In this document: one piece after another, positions 33,785-42,945 of the stretch
Layout of the letters: each line of letters opens with the position of its first letter
Position numbering within the stretch: position 1 is the stretch's first letter
Assembly (NCBI GenBank): GCA_016714085.1
Contig: JADJNW010000001.1
Span: forward strand, 930,001-994,000
DNA length: 64,000 bases
Direction of reading: 5' to 3'
Origin: Saprospiraceae bacterium
GTDB lineage: Bacteria > Bacteroidota > Bacteroidia > Chitinophagales > Saprospiraceae
Translations under genes and position numbers: made by a program
The notes under the pieces: generated by a model
Seen by the model: the letters and a program-made list of their open reading frames with translations, nothing else
Database searches by the model: none
What the model was told of the DNA's origin: nothing

Positions 33785-35238
33785 ATGAGATCGAGTGCAG
33801 TCTTGTTGATTTTATTGACCCTGCTGATGAATATGGGAATGGCGCAGTCCAAAACCCAGGAACACCTTGATTATATTGAGGAATATAAGGATATTGCTAT
33901 CCGCGAGATGCAAAGAGCAGGCATTCCGGCCAGCATCAAACTGGCGCAAGCTATTCTGGAAAGCGAAGCTGGAAAGAGCGACTTGGCTCGTCGTGCCAAT
34001 AATCACTTCGGCATCAAGTGTAATCCGGAATGGGAGGGCAAGAAATTTTATAAAAAAGATGACGATTATGATGATCGTGGCAAGCTTATAGAATCTTGTT
34101 TCCGAGTATATAAAGACCCTGAATCCAGTTTTATCGCGCATTCTGAGTTTCTGCACGATCCCAAAAAATTGGAACGCTACGGTCGCTTGTTCCGGCTGGA
34201 TATTACTGATTACAAACGTTGGGCAAAGGATTGAAAGCGGCAGGCTACGCTACTGCCGGAGATTATGATAAAAAATTAGTCAGCTTGATAGAGCGCTATG
34301 AATTATTTAAATTTGATCAGGATTATACTTCACCGGATGAAATTATTGCATCGGAAGAATCAGTAAACAGTGCGTACATGATCAATAACGATGTAAAATA
34401 TGTATTAGCACTAGATAATGAGCCAGTTGCAGAGATTGCGCGTCGCACCTTTACTTCGGTTAGCACTTTATTGAATTATAATGAAAATTTGAGCAATAGC
34501 GATCAGCGCTTGCCCAAAGATGCTAAAGTTTATTTACAGCCCAAGCGTACTTCTTATCGCGGCAAACAAACCTGGCATTATGTAAAACAAGGTGAAACGA
34601 TGCTTGATATTTCTAATCAATATGCTATAAAATTGAGCAATTTGTATGAGCGCAATTCAATGTCGGAAGGCTCGCAACCTGCGCCCAATGAGCGCATTAA
34701 GCTACGTGGTGGCAAGAGCGAAACGCCAAAACTCATCAGCGATTTGCATACTAACCATACGACTGAACCGGAGTTGCTATTGGAAGAAGAGGAAGAAGTG
34801 GTAGCTGGCGCCCAAAATAATAAGCCCGTTTTCACAAAACCGCAGAAAGATACTGCAACGACAGCAAGCACAAATAATCCTGAAAACTCGCTGCCAGCGG
34901 TTATTGGCGGGAATAATGCTGAAAAGCCTCAGCAGCCTACGAGTGAAATCGCAACGCCTGTGGGCAATACGCCAAATGTTGCCAATAAACCAACGACCAC
35001 AACCAAACCTGAAGTAGTAGAGCCTAAGCCCGAGAATACCCTCGAAAACGAAGACTTTTTTGAATCGGAAACCTCACTCGAAAAGCCTGTTGCTGCTGCC
35101 ATTTTCCATACCGTAGCCAAAGGTGATACGCTTTGGAATATCTCCCAACGCTATGGCACAACCGTAGTGGCCGTGAAAAAATTAAATAATTTGAATTCCG
35201 ATAGCATTCAATTGGGAATGAAGCTACAGGTTAAGTAA
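33785..35238 (+). CDS. Glucosaminidase-LysM cell-wall protein (one frameshift)
   Basis: A signal peptide (ends GMAQS) is followed by an endo-beta-N-acetylglucosaminidase domain of the FlgJ/LytG type (EMQRAGIPASIKLAQAILES, LARRANNHFGIKC). The frame starting at 33785 ends at 34234 and the frame from about 34225 continues to 35238. One missing A at 34225-34227 breaks RWAKGLKAAGY. The C-terminal part has two weak to moderate LysM domains (PVAEIARRTFTSVSTLLNYN, WHYVKQGETMLDISNQYAIK), a long Pro/Thr/Glu-rich linker, and a clear terminal LysM (HTVAKGDTLWNISQRYGTTV). It probably remodels peptidoglycan in the periplasm. Restored length is about 484 residues. Confidence 0.85.
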
Positions 35239-35247
35239 CTTTGCGTG

Positions 35248-35268
35248 GCTCCGAATGGCATTCGGAGC
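35248..35268 (+). terminator. Hairpin after the LysM protein
   Basis: Perfect 9-nt arms GCTCCGAAT and ATTCGGAGC around GGC, 10 nt beyond the stop. No T-tract follows. Confidence 0.5.
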
Positions 35269-35284
35269 TACTAACCAATTGCTT

Positions 35285-36025
35285 ATGAGAATTACATTAC
35301 TCTTTTGTTTATTATTTTTTGCTATCAATTTGAATGCCCAGAGCTATGCTTTTGGCATTAAAGGTGGCTTGACCACTGGTTTCCAGAAATGGGATCAAAG
35401 TTTCCAGCGCGACCCATTGTATCGTTATCATGCCATCGCTTTTATCGAATCCGCACCTGAAGAAAACGATTTTGCCGTATTTGCACAAGGCGGCTACCAC
35501 GTCAAAGGCAGCGCAATTCGTACCTTTTCAACCGTCGTTCAAACCCCGAGCGGTTTTGTGACCATTCCGCGAAGAACGATTCCATTTGAGTTTCGTAATG
35601 TGTCGATTACACTTGGTGGAAAAAAGAAGTATGATTTGTGGGTTGAGTCCAAATATTATTATATGCTGGCCTTTCGAGGCGATTATACGGTGAGCACCAA
35701 ACTACGCCCGGATTTCATTGATGAAAACGATCCTTACGCTTTGCTATATCCAATAGAGCCATTTGTCAATAAATTTAATTATGGACTCACGGCAGGTGGC
35801 GGTTTGGAATTTCCTTTTTCTGAATATGTAGCCGGAATCCTGGAATTTACTTTCAATCCTGATTTTAGCAAACAATATAACCAACCGGAGATTCCAAACG
35901 TTATAAATCCAAATCCCAATGGCGGTAGTAATACCATTACGATCCGTGAGCGTCAAATTACAAACATTACATTGGAAGTAACGCTGGGATTGCGATTTTT
36001 ACATAAAATTATTTACATTGATTAA
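35285..36025 (+). CDS. Exported outer-membrane beta-barrel-like protein
   Basis: 246 residues from the ATG at 35285. The signal peptide ends LNAQS. The mature protein begins YAFGIKGGLTTGFQ and alternates polar and aromatic residues in a way typical of an 8-12-strand barrel, with a last strand EVTLGLRFLHKII. It is similar in style to PorT-type proteins of Bacteroidota, but I cannot assign it to that family with certainty. It lies between the LysM protein and lptB, in an envelope-biogenesis context. The ATG at 35255 would read through the hairpin. Confidence 0.72.
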   Translation: MRITLLFCLLFFAINLNAQSYAFGIKGGLTTGFQKWDQSFQRDPLYRYHAIAFIESAPEENDFAVFAQGGYHVKGSAIRTFSTVVQTPSGFVTIPRRTIPFEFRNVSITLGGKKKYDLWVESKYYYMLAFRGDYTVSTKLRPDFIDENDPYALLYPIEPFVNKFNYGLTAGGGLEFPFSEYVAGILEFTFNPDFSKQYNQPEIPNVINPNPNGGSNTITIRERQITNITLEVTLGLRFLHKIIYID

Positions 36026-36060
36026 TAAATGAGCATAAAGTGAATAATAATTCATCGCAA

Positions 36061-36809
36061 ATGATATTGCGTTGCGAAAATCTAGTAAAGATTTATGGCA
36101 AACGCCAGGTTGTACGCGACGTTTCTATCGTGGTGAATCAAGGTGAAATTGTCGGTTTGCTTGGGCCAATGGCGCGGGTAAGACCACTTCGTTTTATATG
36201 ATGGTCGGTTTTATAAAACCCAACGAGGGCAATGTTTTTCTAAATGACGAAAATATCACCGAACTGCCCATGTATCGCCGCGCCCAAAAAGGCATCGGTT
36301 ATCTGCCTCAAGAACCTTCCGTTTTTCGCAAGCTCAGCGTAGAAGACAATATCCGTGCGGTATTGGAAATGACCAAACTGAGCAAAAACGAGCAAAAACA
36401 AAAACTCGAAGCCCTGATTGGCGAATTTGGTTTGGAAAAAGTACGCCGAAACCGAGGCGATACGCTTTCTGGCGGGGAGCGCCGCCGTACGGAGATTGCC
36501 AGGGCTTTAGCCACCGATCCCAAATTTATCTTGCTCGACGAACCCTTTGCTGGCATTGACCCGATTGCCGTGGAAGATATTCAATACATCGTAGCGAAGC
36601 TGAAAACCAAGAATATCGGCATTTTGATTACGGATCATAATGTACAGGAAACGCTTTCGATCACCGATCGCGCTTATCTGATGTTTGAAGGGCGTATTTT
36701 GAAAGCCGGTACTGCGGAAGAGTTGGCGGCTGATGAAATGGTACGAAAAGTGTATCTCGGTAAGAATTTTGAATTGCGCAAAAAAGTAATAGATTTGGAG
36801 CATCGATAA
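36061..36809 (+). CDS. lptB: LptB-type LPS export ABC transporter ATPase (one frameshift in the P-loop)
   Basis: The ATPase that powers LPS extraction from the inner membrane with LptF/G. The first frame gives MILRCENLVKIYGKRQVV and GEIVGLLGP, and the second, from 36168, gives NGAGKTTSFYMMVGFIKP. One base is missing after GGGCC (36163-36167), inside the Walker A coding. The rest is intact: Q-loop YLPQEPSVFRKLSV, signature LSGGERRRTEIARAL, Walker B FILLDEPFAGIDPI, H-switch ITDHNV, and the LptB-type C-terminus. Restored length is about 249 residues. Because the break falls in an essential motif of an essential gene, a sequencing error is the likely cause. The next gene's ATG overlaps its stop. 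Confidence 0.88.
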
Positions 36810-37141
36810 TGAACTTGTTTCCATTTACTTTATTTTATAAAAAGATAATTATTTCATACCAGGTGACTAAAAAAAGGTTTAAATTATTATATTTTTCAAT
36901 TATTATTACATTTTCTTTAGCAGCTTGTGAAGAACAACCCCTGCCCGATTTGACCTTTCAACAAAGAGAATTAGCGGATACTTTGTATCTGGAAAAAATT
37001 TCGGTGCTACGGCCGCAATGGGATAGTATTTGCGATGCGCAGTTTGATAGTCTGGTACGCGCAGCGGTTGATTCCCTTATTCTGGTGCGAAAAGAAGAAG
37101 AAGCTCGCCTGCGGGCGCGGATTCAACAAGAACAACAGTAA
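36809..37141 (+). CDS. Small lipoprotein A downstream of lptB
   Basis: 110 residues with a long N-terminal hydrophobic region and lipobox SLAAC near residue 40, so it is probably a lipoprotein. The mature part is helical and charged (DSICDAQFDSLVRAAVDSLILVRKEEEARLR). It shares the pattern D..C......A.DSLI..R with the next protein, suggesting a paralogous pair. The start overlaps the lptB stop by one base, pointing to translational coupling. No named family was recognised. Confidence 0.7.
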   Translation: MNLFPFTLFYKKIIISYQVTKKRFKLLYFSIIITFSLAACEEQPLPDLTFQQRELADTLYLEKISVLRPQWDSICDAQFDSLVRAAVDSLILVRKEEEARLRARIQQEQQ

Positions 37142-37166
37142 AAAGTTAGCAACACGAAGCAGATTT

Positions 37167-37532
37167 ATGAAACCAGGATTTTATATAATCGCGATTTTGC
37201 TCTTGAATGTATTGGTTGCTTGTGATTCGGAGGAGGAAGCACAGCGCATAGAAAGGATTTTGATTGAACAAAACGTGGAAAAAAGATTGGCAGATTATAA
37301 AATGATACACGATCGGAACTGCCGTACAAAGATTCTGGAAGAAGCCACGCGTATCGCCGATTCCTTGATTATTCTGGAAGCCCGCTTGTCAAAAGATACC
37401 TTGCTGAAGCCTTTCAAACCAGAGCGCCCAGAAAAACCAGCATTAAAAACACTGCCAGACACCGCCAAAATAAAGCCTTTTCTGCCAAAGCCACGCCGCG
37501 ATACGGATACTCTTTCACAAAAGAATGGCTAA
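37167..37532 (+). CDS. Small lipoprotein B downstream of lptB
   Basis: 121 residues from the ATG at 37167 with lipobox VLVAC at residue 18. The mature part is helical with NCRTKILEEATRIADSLIILEAR, like its upstream neighbour. A Pro/Lys-rich tail follows (KPFKPERPEKPALKTL). It lies 25 nt after lipoprotein A. Function is unknown; the context suggests an envelope or LPS-transport accessory role. Confidence 0.7.
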   Translation: MKPGFYIIAILLLNVLVACDSEEEAQRIERILIEQNVEKRLADYKMIHDRNCRTKILEEATRIADSLIILEARLSKDTLLKPFKPERPEKPALKTLPDTAKIKPFLPKPRRDTDTLSQKNG

Positions 37533-37536
37533 AACA

Positions 37537-38304
37537 CTATGCTTGCAATGCGTTGAGCTTTTCCCAGGCATAAACCGCTGCGCCTACCATTCCAGCGCTA
37601 TTGAGCAAACGAGCGGGTACAATCGGTACAGAAACCGTAAAATATTGCTTATAAGAATCGAAATATTTGCTGGTGCCGCCGCCAAGAATAAATAAATCCG
37701 GCGAAATCAAGCGATCCAAATGCAGCAAATATTCATTGAATCGGACGGCCCAAGCTTCCCAGGAGAGTTCTTCTCGCTCCTTGGCATTATTGGAAGCATA
37801 CAGTTCGGCAACTTTATGATGTCCTTTTAAATAAATATGCCCAAATTCACTATTCGGCACAATCTTCCCGTCCACAAAAAGCCCGGTACCTAAACCTGAA
37901 CCAATCGTAATCATCAAAACCGTACCCATCTTGCCTTTCCCTTCGCCAAAACGCATTTCTGCTAACCCGGCAGCATCGGCATCGTTGATGACAAATGCCT
38001 CATCCCCAGTCACTTGACTAAACAGCGCAGCAGCGTCCGTCCCAACCCAGCTTTTGTCGATATTTGCAGCTGTGCAGGCTACGCCATTTTTGACGATAGA
38101 AGGGAAACCGCAACCGATCGCGCCAGTCCAATTCAATTGGCCTGTCAACGCTGCGAAGACTTTAGCCACCTCGCCCGGCGTGGAAGGATCGGGCGTCGGG
38201 AAACGAAGGCGTTCGGAAACTAATTCACCTGTATTAATATCAATAATAGCTCCCTTGATGCCGGAAGCGCCGACATCCACGCCTAGTATTTGTTGTTCTT
38301 GCAT
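37537..38304 (-). CDS. ROK-family sugar kinase, polyphosphate-glucokinase-like
   Basis: 255 residues from the ATG at 38304. The phosphate-1 motif is LGVDVGASGIKGAI, followed by VINDADAAGLAE with the catalytic Asp. GTVLMITIGSGLGTGLF and the SEFGHIYLKGHHK region stand where ROK kinases carry the zinc site. The Cys-rich zinc motif is absent, as in actinobacterial-type polyphosphate/ATP glucokinases. The likely role is phosphorylation of glucose. It converges on the lipoprotein B gene with a 4-nt gap. A TTG at 38337 was rejected. Confidence 0.85.
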   Translation of the reverse strand: MQEQQILGVDVGASGIKGAIIDINTGELVSERLRFPTPDPSTPGEVAKVFAALTGQLNWTGAIGCGFPSIVKNGVACTAANIDKSWVGTDAAALFSQVTGDEAFVINDADAAGLAEMRFGEGKGKMGTVLMITIGSGLGTGLFVDGKIVPNSEFGHIYLKGHHKVAELYASNNAKEREELSWEAWAVRFNEYLLHLDRLISPDLFILGGGTSKYFDSYKQYFTVSVPIVPARLLNSAGMVGAAVYAWEKLNALQA

Positions 38305-38339
38305 TATATTGTTTGGATTGATAGGGGTCGTTTTCAAAA

Positions 38340-39248
38340 TTATTTAATCACCCTGATTATCATCATTACATCCTCTACTGGGCGGTCGCCCGGAGCAGTT
38401 TGCACTTTGGCAATCTCGTCGATCACCTCCATGCCTTTTATAATTCTACCAAAAACCGTGTAATCTCTGTCAAGAAAAGGCGTACCGCCCAAAGTTGCGT
38501 AGGCTTCTCGCTGCATCTGTCCATATCGAAATCCCTTTCGAGCCTCTATTTGATCTAGGGTAGCTCTGGTGGTCACTTGTCCTTGTACGATATAAAATTG
38601 CGAGCCTGACGAACGCTTTTGCGGATTAGCCTGATCGCCTTGTCGTGCAGCAGCCAATGCACCTTTCACGTGTACGAGCGTATCGACAAACTCAGCAGGA
38701 ACCGTGTAGCCGGGGCCGCCCATGCCCAGCACTTCGCCTGGCTTTGCATTCTTGGATCGAGGATCGCCACCTTGTATCATAAAATTATTAATAACTCTAT
38801 GAAATAGCAGGCTATCGTAAAATCCTTCTTCCGCTAATTTCATAAAATTATCGCGGTGCTGCGGCGTAGCATCGAATAATTCAAAAAGCATTGTACCGAA
38901 TTTGGTCTCGATTTCGACTAAACATTTATCCGGCGGTTTCACTATCAATTCCTTGGTTACGGTGCGAGACTTCTTGCCTTTGATTGCCGTCAATTCTACT
39001 GCGTAAGTGCCGGAATGCTTGTATTCGTGCACCGGCAAAGAGTCCATCGAGCTTTTACCATCGCCAAATGCCCATTCATAGGCCTCTGCTTTTTTTGATT
39101 TGTTTTCAAAGCGAACCGCCGCAGGCGCTTTTTCGTCATTTTCATAAACAAAAGCAAAATCCGCGATGGGTCGCCCGCAGGAAGACAGGATTAAAATAAT
39201 CACAAAAAAACCAATAAAAACAAGTGTTTCGTTGAATCGTTTCATCAT
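38340..39248 (-). CDS. Cyclophilin-type peptidyl-prolyl isomerase lipoprotein with PKD domain
   Basis: 302 residues. The lipobox is LILSSC and a PKD domain follows at about 30-105 (EAYEWAFGDGKSS). The cyclophilin fold runs from about 110 to the end (FHRVINNFMIQGGDP, GSQFYIVQG, VFGRIIKGMEVIDEI). It catalyses prolyl cis/trans isomerisation in the periplasm to help folding of exported proteins. A second cyclophilin lipoprotein lies 19 nt upstream, so the pair is probably an operon. The PKD module may tether it to clients or surface glycans. Confidence 0.9.
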   Translation of the reverse strand: MMKRFNETLVFIGFFVIILILSSCGRPIADFAFVYENDEKAPAAVRFENKSKKAEAYEWAFGDGKSSMDSLPVHEYKHSGTYAVELTAIKGKKSRTVTKELIVKPPDKCLVEIETKFGTMLFELFDATPQHRDNFMKLAEEGFYDSLLFHRVINNFMIQGGDPRSKNAKPGEVLGMGGPGYTVPAEFVDTLVHVKGALAAARQGDQANPQKRSSGSQFYIVQGQVTTRATLDQIEARKGFRYGQMQREAYATLGGTPFLDRDYTVFGRIIKGMEVIDEIAKVQTAPGDRPVEDVMMIIRVIK

Positions 39249-39267
39249 TTCGGTATGTACATTTGTT

Positions 39268-39909
39268 TTATTTCACAATGCTGATTTTCATTTTCAAATC
39301 CCGAATTGGTCGATCTGCTGTACCCGTAGGCACTGCCGCGATTTTATCGAGCACATCAATGCCTTCTACCACTTGCCCAAAAACAGTGTATTGCCCGTCA
39401 AGAAAGGGCGCGCCGCCTGTCTCTCTATAAAATTTCAGTTGTTCTTCGGTAAAACTGATATTATTTTGCATCTGAATCGCATTCAATTCTTCATCTGTAA
39501 ATGGTCTGCCATGCACGATAAAAAATTGCGAACCCGAAGATTTTCGCTCTGGATTAACCTGATCGGACAGTCGAGCCGCTGCCAGTGCGCCTTTGACGTG
39601 GGGTAGCTTGATTTCGGCATCCAATTCGTAACCCGGGCCGCCGCCGCCAAGCAATTGCTCAGGCGTAGCCGTTTTTGAATCGGGGTCGCCGCCTTGTATC
39701 ATAAAACTATTAATAACTCTATGAAATAACAGGTCATTATAATAATTTTCATTTACTAATTTTATAAAATTATCGCGGTGTTTAGGTGTTTCATTATATA
39801 ACATTACTTTTATTACACCATAATCGGTAATAATTTCGGCATAAGTATTCTTGTCTTCTTCACAAGCAAAAAGTAGGGCGATACAACTAATTATTAATAT
39901 CCGTTTCAC
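39268..39909 (-). CDS. Cyclophilin-type peptidyl-prolyl isomerase lipoprotein
   Basis: 213 residues with lipobox ALLFAC. The cyclophilin core is complete (FHRVINSFMIQGGDP, LPHVKGALAAARL, GSQFFIVHGRP, YTVFGQVVEGIDVLDKI). It is a close paralogue of the PKD-containing isomerase immediately downstream. The predicted location is the periplasmic face of a membrane. Confidence 0.92.
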   Translation of the reverse strand: MKRILIISCIALLFACEEDKNTYAEIITDYGVIKVMLYNETPKHRDNFIKLVNENYYNDLLFHRVINSFMIQGGDPDSKTATPEQLLGGGGPGYELDAEIKLPHVKGALAAARLSDQVNPERKSSGSQFFIVHGRPFTDEELNAIQMQNNISFTEEQLKFYRETGGAPFLDGQYTVFGQVVEGIDVLDKIAAVPTGTADRPIRDLKMKISIVK

Positions 39910-39985
39910 TTTTATAATTTAATTTATTTTATTTAATGTAAAGTTTCTTTATAATAACTCAATATTCCTGCGCTACGATCCAGTA

Positions 39986-40348
39986 TTAATAAGCAGTTTG
40001 TTCCGCTTCCAATTCTTTAAAATATCGTATAATATTAATTTTCAATGTTAATTCCTGCTCGCGCAAATCGCGCTTGGGCAAAGATCGAACCGGATTCCAG
40101 TGCGGCCAGCCATCGGCGTCGCGCCCGGCAAATTCGTAGTAGCCTTCATAACTCAATAGGCGACAAACTGCAATATGCATCAAATCCTGCTTTTCTTCTT
40201 TGGTGTATTCCTTTTTCCAGCGCCCCAGTTCCTGAATACCAACGAGAAATAATACTGCGTTCAAATCGGGCAACGCGTCTCGTTTGAAGCGATCTTTAAT
40301 AAAATGCCGCACTTGCAGCCACTCAAAATCTAATTGCCACTCTTCCAT
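39986..40348 (-). CDS. Conserved Bacteroidota protein of unknown function
   Basis: 120 residues, soluble and acidic to neutral, with WQLDFEWLQVRHFIKD at the start and AVCRLLSYEGYYEFAGRDADGWPHW in the middle. The mixed helical pattern ends with a charged helix. I do not recognise a named domain. It precedes the cyclophilin pair leftward with a 76-nt gap. Confidence 0.7.
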   Translation of the reverse strand: MEEWQLDFEWLQVRHFIKDRFKRDALPDLNAVLFLVGIQELGRWKKEYTKEEKQDLMHIAVCRLLSYEGYYEFAGRDADGWPHWNPVRSLPKRDLREQELTLKINIIRYFKELEAEQTAY

Positions 40349-40362
40349 GCTTTAAGATGCCA

Positions 40363-40415
40363 GACATCATCATCATCCTTCGCTAAAGCTTCGGCGGACA
40401 AGGATGCGAGATGTC
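40363..40415. repeat. Imperfect dyad in spacer
   Basis: Outer arms GACATC (40363-40368) and GATGTC (40410-40415), inner arms CATCCTT (40374-40380) and AAGGATG (40400-40406). It lies downstream of the leftward permease gene (stop at 40519) and upstream of the next gene, so it may act as a terminator or belong to the intergenic repeat set. Confidence 0.45.
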
Positions 40416-40518
40416 GGATTTTTAGAATCAATTTTTGAAAATCGCTGCAAAGATAAGAAAGTATTTTGGGAGCACTTCGCTTATCACCCTATTATCCTAT
40501 TCCCCTATTCTCCAAATT

Positions 40519-41739
40519 TCATTCTTCGCGGATGAGCGCGGATACACGCATGGCGCGAATAGCAGGTGGAATGGACGCCAATAAGCCAATAAAAAGTACC
40601 GTGAGTGCTACTACAAAAAAATCTATCCAGCGAATGCTGATGGGATAGGCTTCTACAATAAAATTGCCGGGAATGCCCACCAAACCAAAGGTTTTTTGAG
40701 CAAGGTAGGTGACCAACGCCAGCACAAATCCGATGCTAATGCCCAGCAAACAGAGCAAAACCCCTTCATTGAGGAAGATATTGCGCACCATTTTGTCGAG
40801 TGCACCCATAGATTTCAGGATGGCAATGTCTTTTTGCTTTTCCAATACGATCATCCACAAGGCGCCCACCATATTAAAGGCTACCAGAAAAAGCATCAGC
40901 CCGGCGATAGCAAAACTTAACCATTTTTCTATATTCATAATCCGCAGAAAAGCTTCTTCTTGTTCATAGCGATTTTTTATAATATAATCCTCCCCCAGGG
41001 TTTTGCGAATATTTTCGATCACCCGATTCTGATTGCTGCCAGCTTTCAATTTTAGCTCCAAAGCGCTTACTTCATTGGGCGCATCCAATAATTGGCGAGC
41101 AAAATCTATCGAAGTTATGACGTATTTGTTGTTGAATTCCTGTTGATTGACAAAAGTGCCGACCGGGTACACCGATAGCCGCCGGAATTGCTGCTCGAAA
41201 ACGCTCACTTCCCGTGCCTTTGGCATATAGACAATTATAGGCGTGAACAAATCATCCACATTTACTTGCAATTTATTGCGCATCCCCAGCCCAAGCACCG
41301 CATCTTCCACATTTCCCTGGTCTTTCAATTGGTATTTGCCTTCCCTTACCGTTGAGTCAATGCCCGTTACCTCATCGTAAGACTCATCAACTCCTTTAAG
41401 CGTACCAAAATCCTGACTTCCTTTATATTCAAAGAAGGCTGTTTCTTCAATTGTTTGGGAGACTAATTCTACCCCTTCAACCATATAGATTTTAGTCAGC
41501 AGCGCTGAATCTACGTCAAATGTTTTTCCTTGAGCCGGAAGTATTTTTACATCGGGATTAAAATTGCTGTACATTTCGCCGATGAGGTCTTCAAAACCAT
41601 TAAAAACAGACAATACCAGCACCAGCGCCGCCGTGCCGACCGCGATGCCAAACACCGAAATGCCCGTGATAATATTGATGGCGTTAGTAGATTTTTTTGC
41701 AAAAAGATACCGACGCGCTATTTTGAGGGATAAATTCAT
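40519..41739 (-). CDS. LolC/LolE-type ABC transporter permease
   Basis: 406 residues. The first transmembrane helix is in NAINIITGISVFGIAVGTAALVLVLSVFNGF, followed by a periplasmic MacB-like domain (about 50-260). Three C-terminal helices of the FtsX fold come next (KWLSFAIAGLMLFLVAFN, NEGVLLCLLGISIGFVLAL, IDFFVVALTVLFIGLLASI). The pattern MNLSLKIARRYLFAKKS is typical of the lipoprotein-releasing Lol permeases. Its ATPase partner is not adjacent. Confidence 0.88.
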   Translation of the reverse strand: MNLSLKIARRYLFAKKSTNAINIITGISVFGIAVGTAALVLVLSVFNGFEDLIGEMYSNFNPDVKILPAQGKTFDVDSALLTKIYMVEGVELVSQTIEETAFFEYKGSQDFGTLKGVDESYDEVTGIDSTVREGKYQLKDQGNVEDAVLGLGMRNKLQVNVDDLFTPIIVYMPKAREVSVFEQQFRRLSVYPVGTFVNQQEFNNKYVITSIDFARQLLDAPNEVSALELKLKAGSNQNRVIENIRKTLGEDYIIKNRYEQEEAFLRIMNIEKWLSFAIAGLMLFLVAFNMVGALWMIVLEKQKDIAILKSMGALDKMVRNIFLNEGVLLCLLGISIGFVLALVTYLAQKTFGLVGIPGNFIVEAYPISIRWIDFFVVALTVLFIGLLASIPPAIRAMRVSALIREE

Positions 41740-41802
41740 TTACTTGGAAAGTATCAACTTATGAAGCAAAGGTACGTTCTAAAATTTAATGCCTGAAATC
41801 TA

Positions 41803-42945
41803 ATGTCAAGAATAAAAATTCTAATCGTCATCGGCACACGCCCCGAAGCCATCAAGATGGCGCCCGTGGTTCGCGCTTTGCAAAAAGAAAACGATTTTTT
41901 TGAACTCCAGGTCTGCGATACGGGTCAGCATCTTGATATTAAACAACCTATTCTGGATTTTTTTCAAATTCAAGCGGATTACCAATTAAATGCTTTAAAT
42001 AAAAGTGCAGATTTGACAGGGCTTACAGCTTATTTAATTACGCATTTTCATAATGTGATAAATGAATTTAATCCTGATTTAATATTGGTTCAAGGTGATA
42101 CAACATCAGCATTTGCAAGCGCTTTGGTGGGGTTTTATTTGCAAAAAAAAGTCGGGCATATCGAAGCTGGCCTTCGTACCTATCATAAAAACAGCCCTTT
42201 CCCGGAGGAATTCAATCGACAAGCAATCAGCAGGGTAGCGGATTTGCATTTTGCGCCTACTACTTTAGCAAAAGAAAATTTAATTCGGGAAGGAATTGCT
42301 GTCGATCAGATTTATTTGGTGGGGAATACGGTGATAGATGCTTTGCAATTTGCTTTGGAAAAAATAAAAGAAAAAGAGCCAGATTCGGTTAAAGTATTGA
42401 AAACACAGCTGTTCCCATTCCAAGAACGCTACGCGAAGATGATTTTAATGACCATCCATCGGCGGGAAAATTTGTTGCATCATCAGAAAGAATTGGCCCG
42501 CGCCATTCGGAATATTTTGGAGCAAGAAGATTGTTTTGCGCTTTTTCCACTCCACCCTAATCCTGCGGTGCGAAATTGGATACAAAAAGACCTTAAAGAT
42601 TTACCTAATTTGTTCTTGATTGAAGCGCTTCCTTACGAGGCTTTTGTATGGGCAATGGAAGAATGCGATTTGATCCTGACCGATAGTGGCGGCATACAGG
42701 AAGAAGCTCCAAGTCTTGGAAAGCCCGTCATTGTGCTCCGCGCACAAACCGAACGCCCCGAAGCACAGCAAAAGGGTACCGTTCGTGAAGTAACGATTGA
42801 CAGCAAGGCTATTCAACAGACTGTTAATCAACTACTTAAAACTCAGACAATACAAGCCTTAATTCCAAATCCTTTCGGAGATGGCAATGCCGCTCAAAAA
42901 ATTATAGCAAGCATAAAACAATACTTTTTTAAACAGCTTCATTGA
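41803..42945 (+). CDS. wecB: UDP-N-acetylglucosamine 2-epimerase (non-hydrolysing)
   Basis: 380 residues, interconverting UDP-GlcNAc and UDP-ManNAc in the cytoplasm for surface polysaccharide synthesis. Motifs are IVIGTRPEAIKMAPVV, CDTGQHLDI, VQGDTTSAFA, GHIEAGLRTY, MTIHRRENL and LTDSGGIQEEAPSLGKPV. Its 3' end overlaps the convergent glycosyltransferase gene by 17 bp. Confidence 0.95.
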   Translation: MSRIKILIVIGTRPEAIKMAPVVRALQKENDFFELQVCDTGQHLDIKQPILDFFQIQADYQLNALNKSADLTGLTAYLITHFHNVINEFNPDLILVQGDTTSAFASALVGFYLQKKVGHIEAGLRTYHKNSPFPEEFNRQAISRVADLHFAPTTLAKENLIREGIAVDQIYLVGNTVIDALQFALEKIKEKEPDSVKVLKTQLFPFQERYAKMILMTIHRRENLLHHQKELARAIRNILEQEDCFALFPLHPNPAVRNWIQKDLKDLPNLFLIEALPYEAFVWAMEECDLILTDSGGIQEEAPSLGKPVIVLRAQTERPEAQQKGTVREVTIDSKAIQQTVNQLLKTQTIQALIPNPFGDGNAAQKIIASIKQYFFKQLH

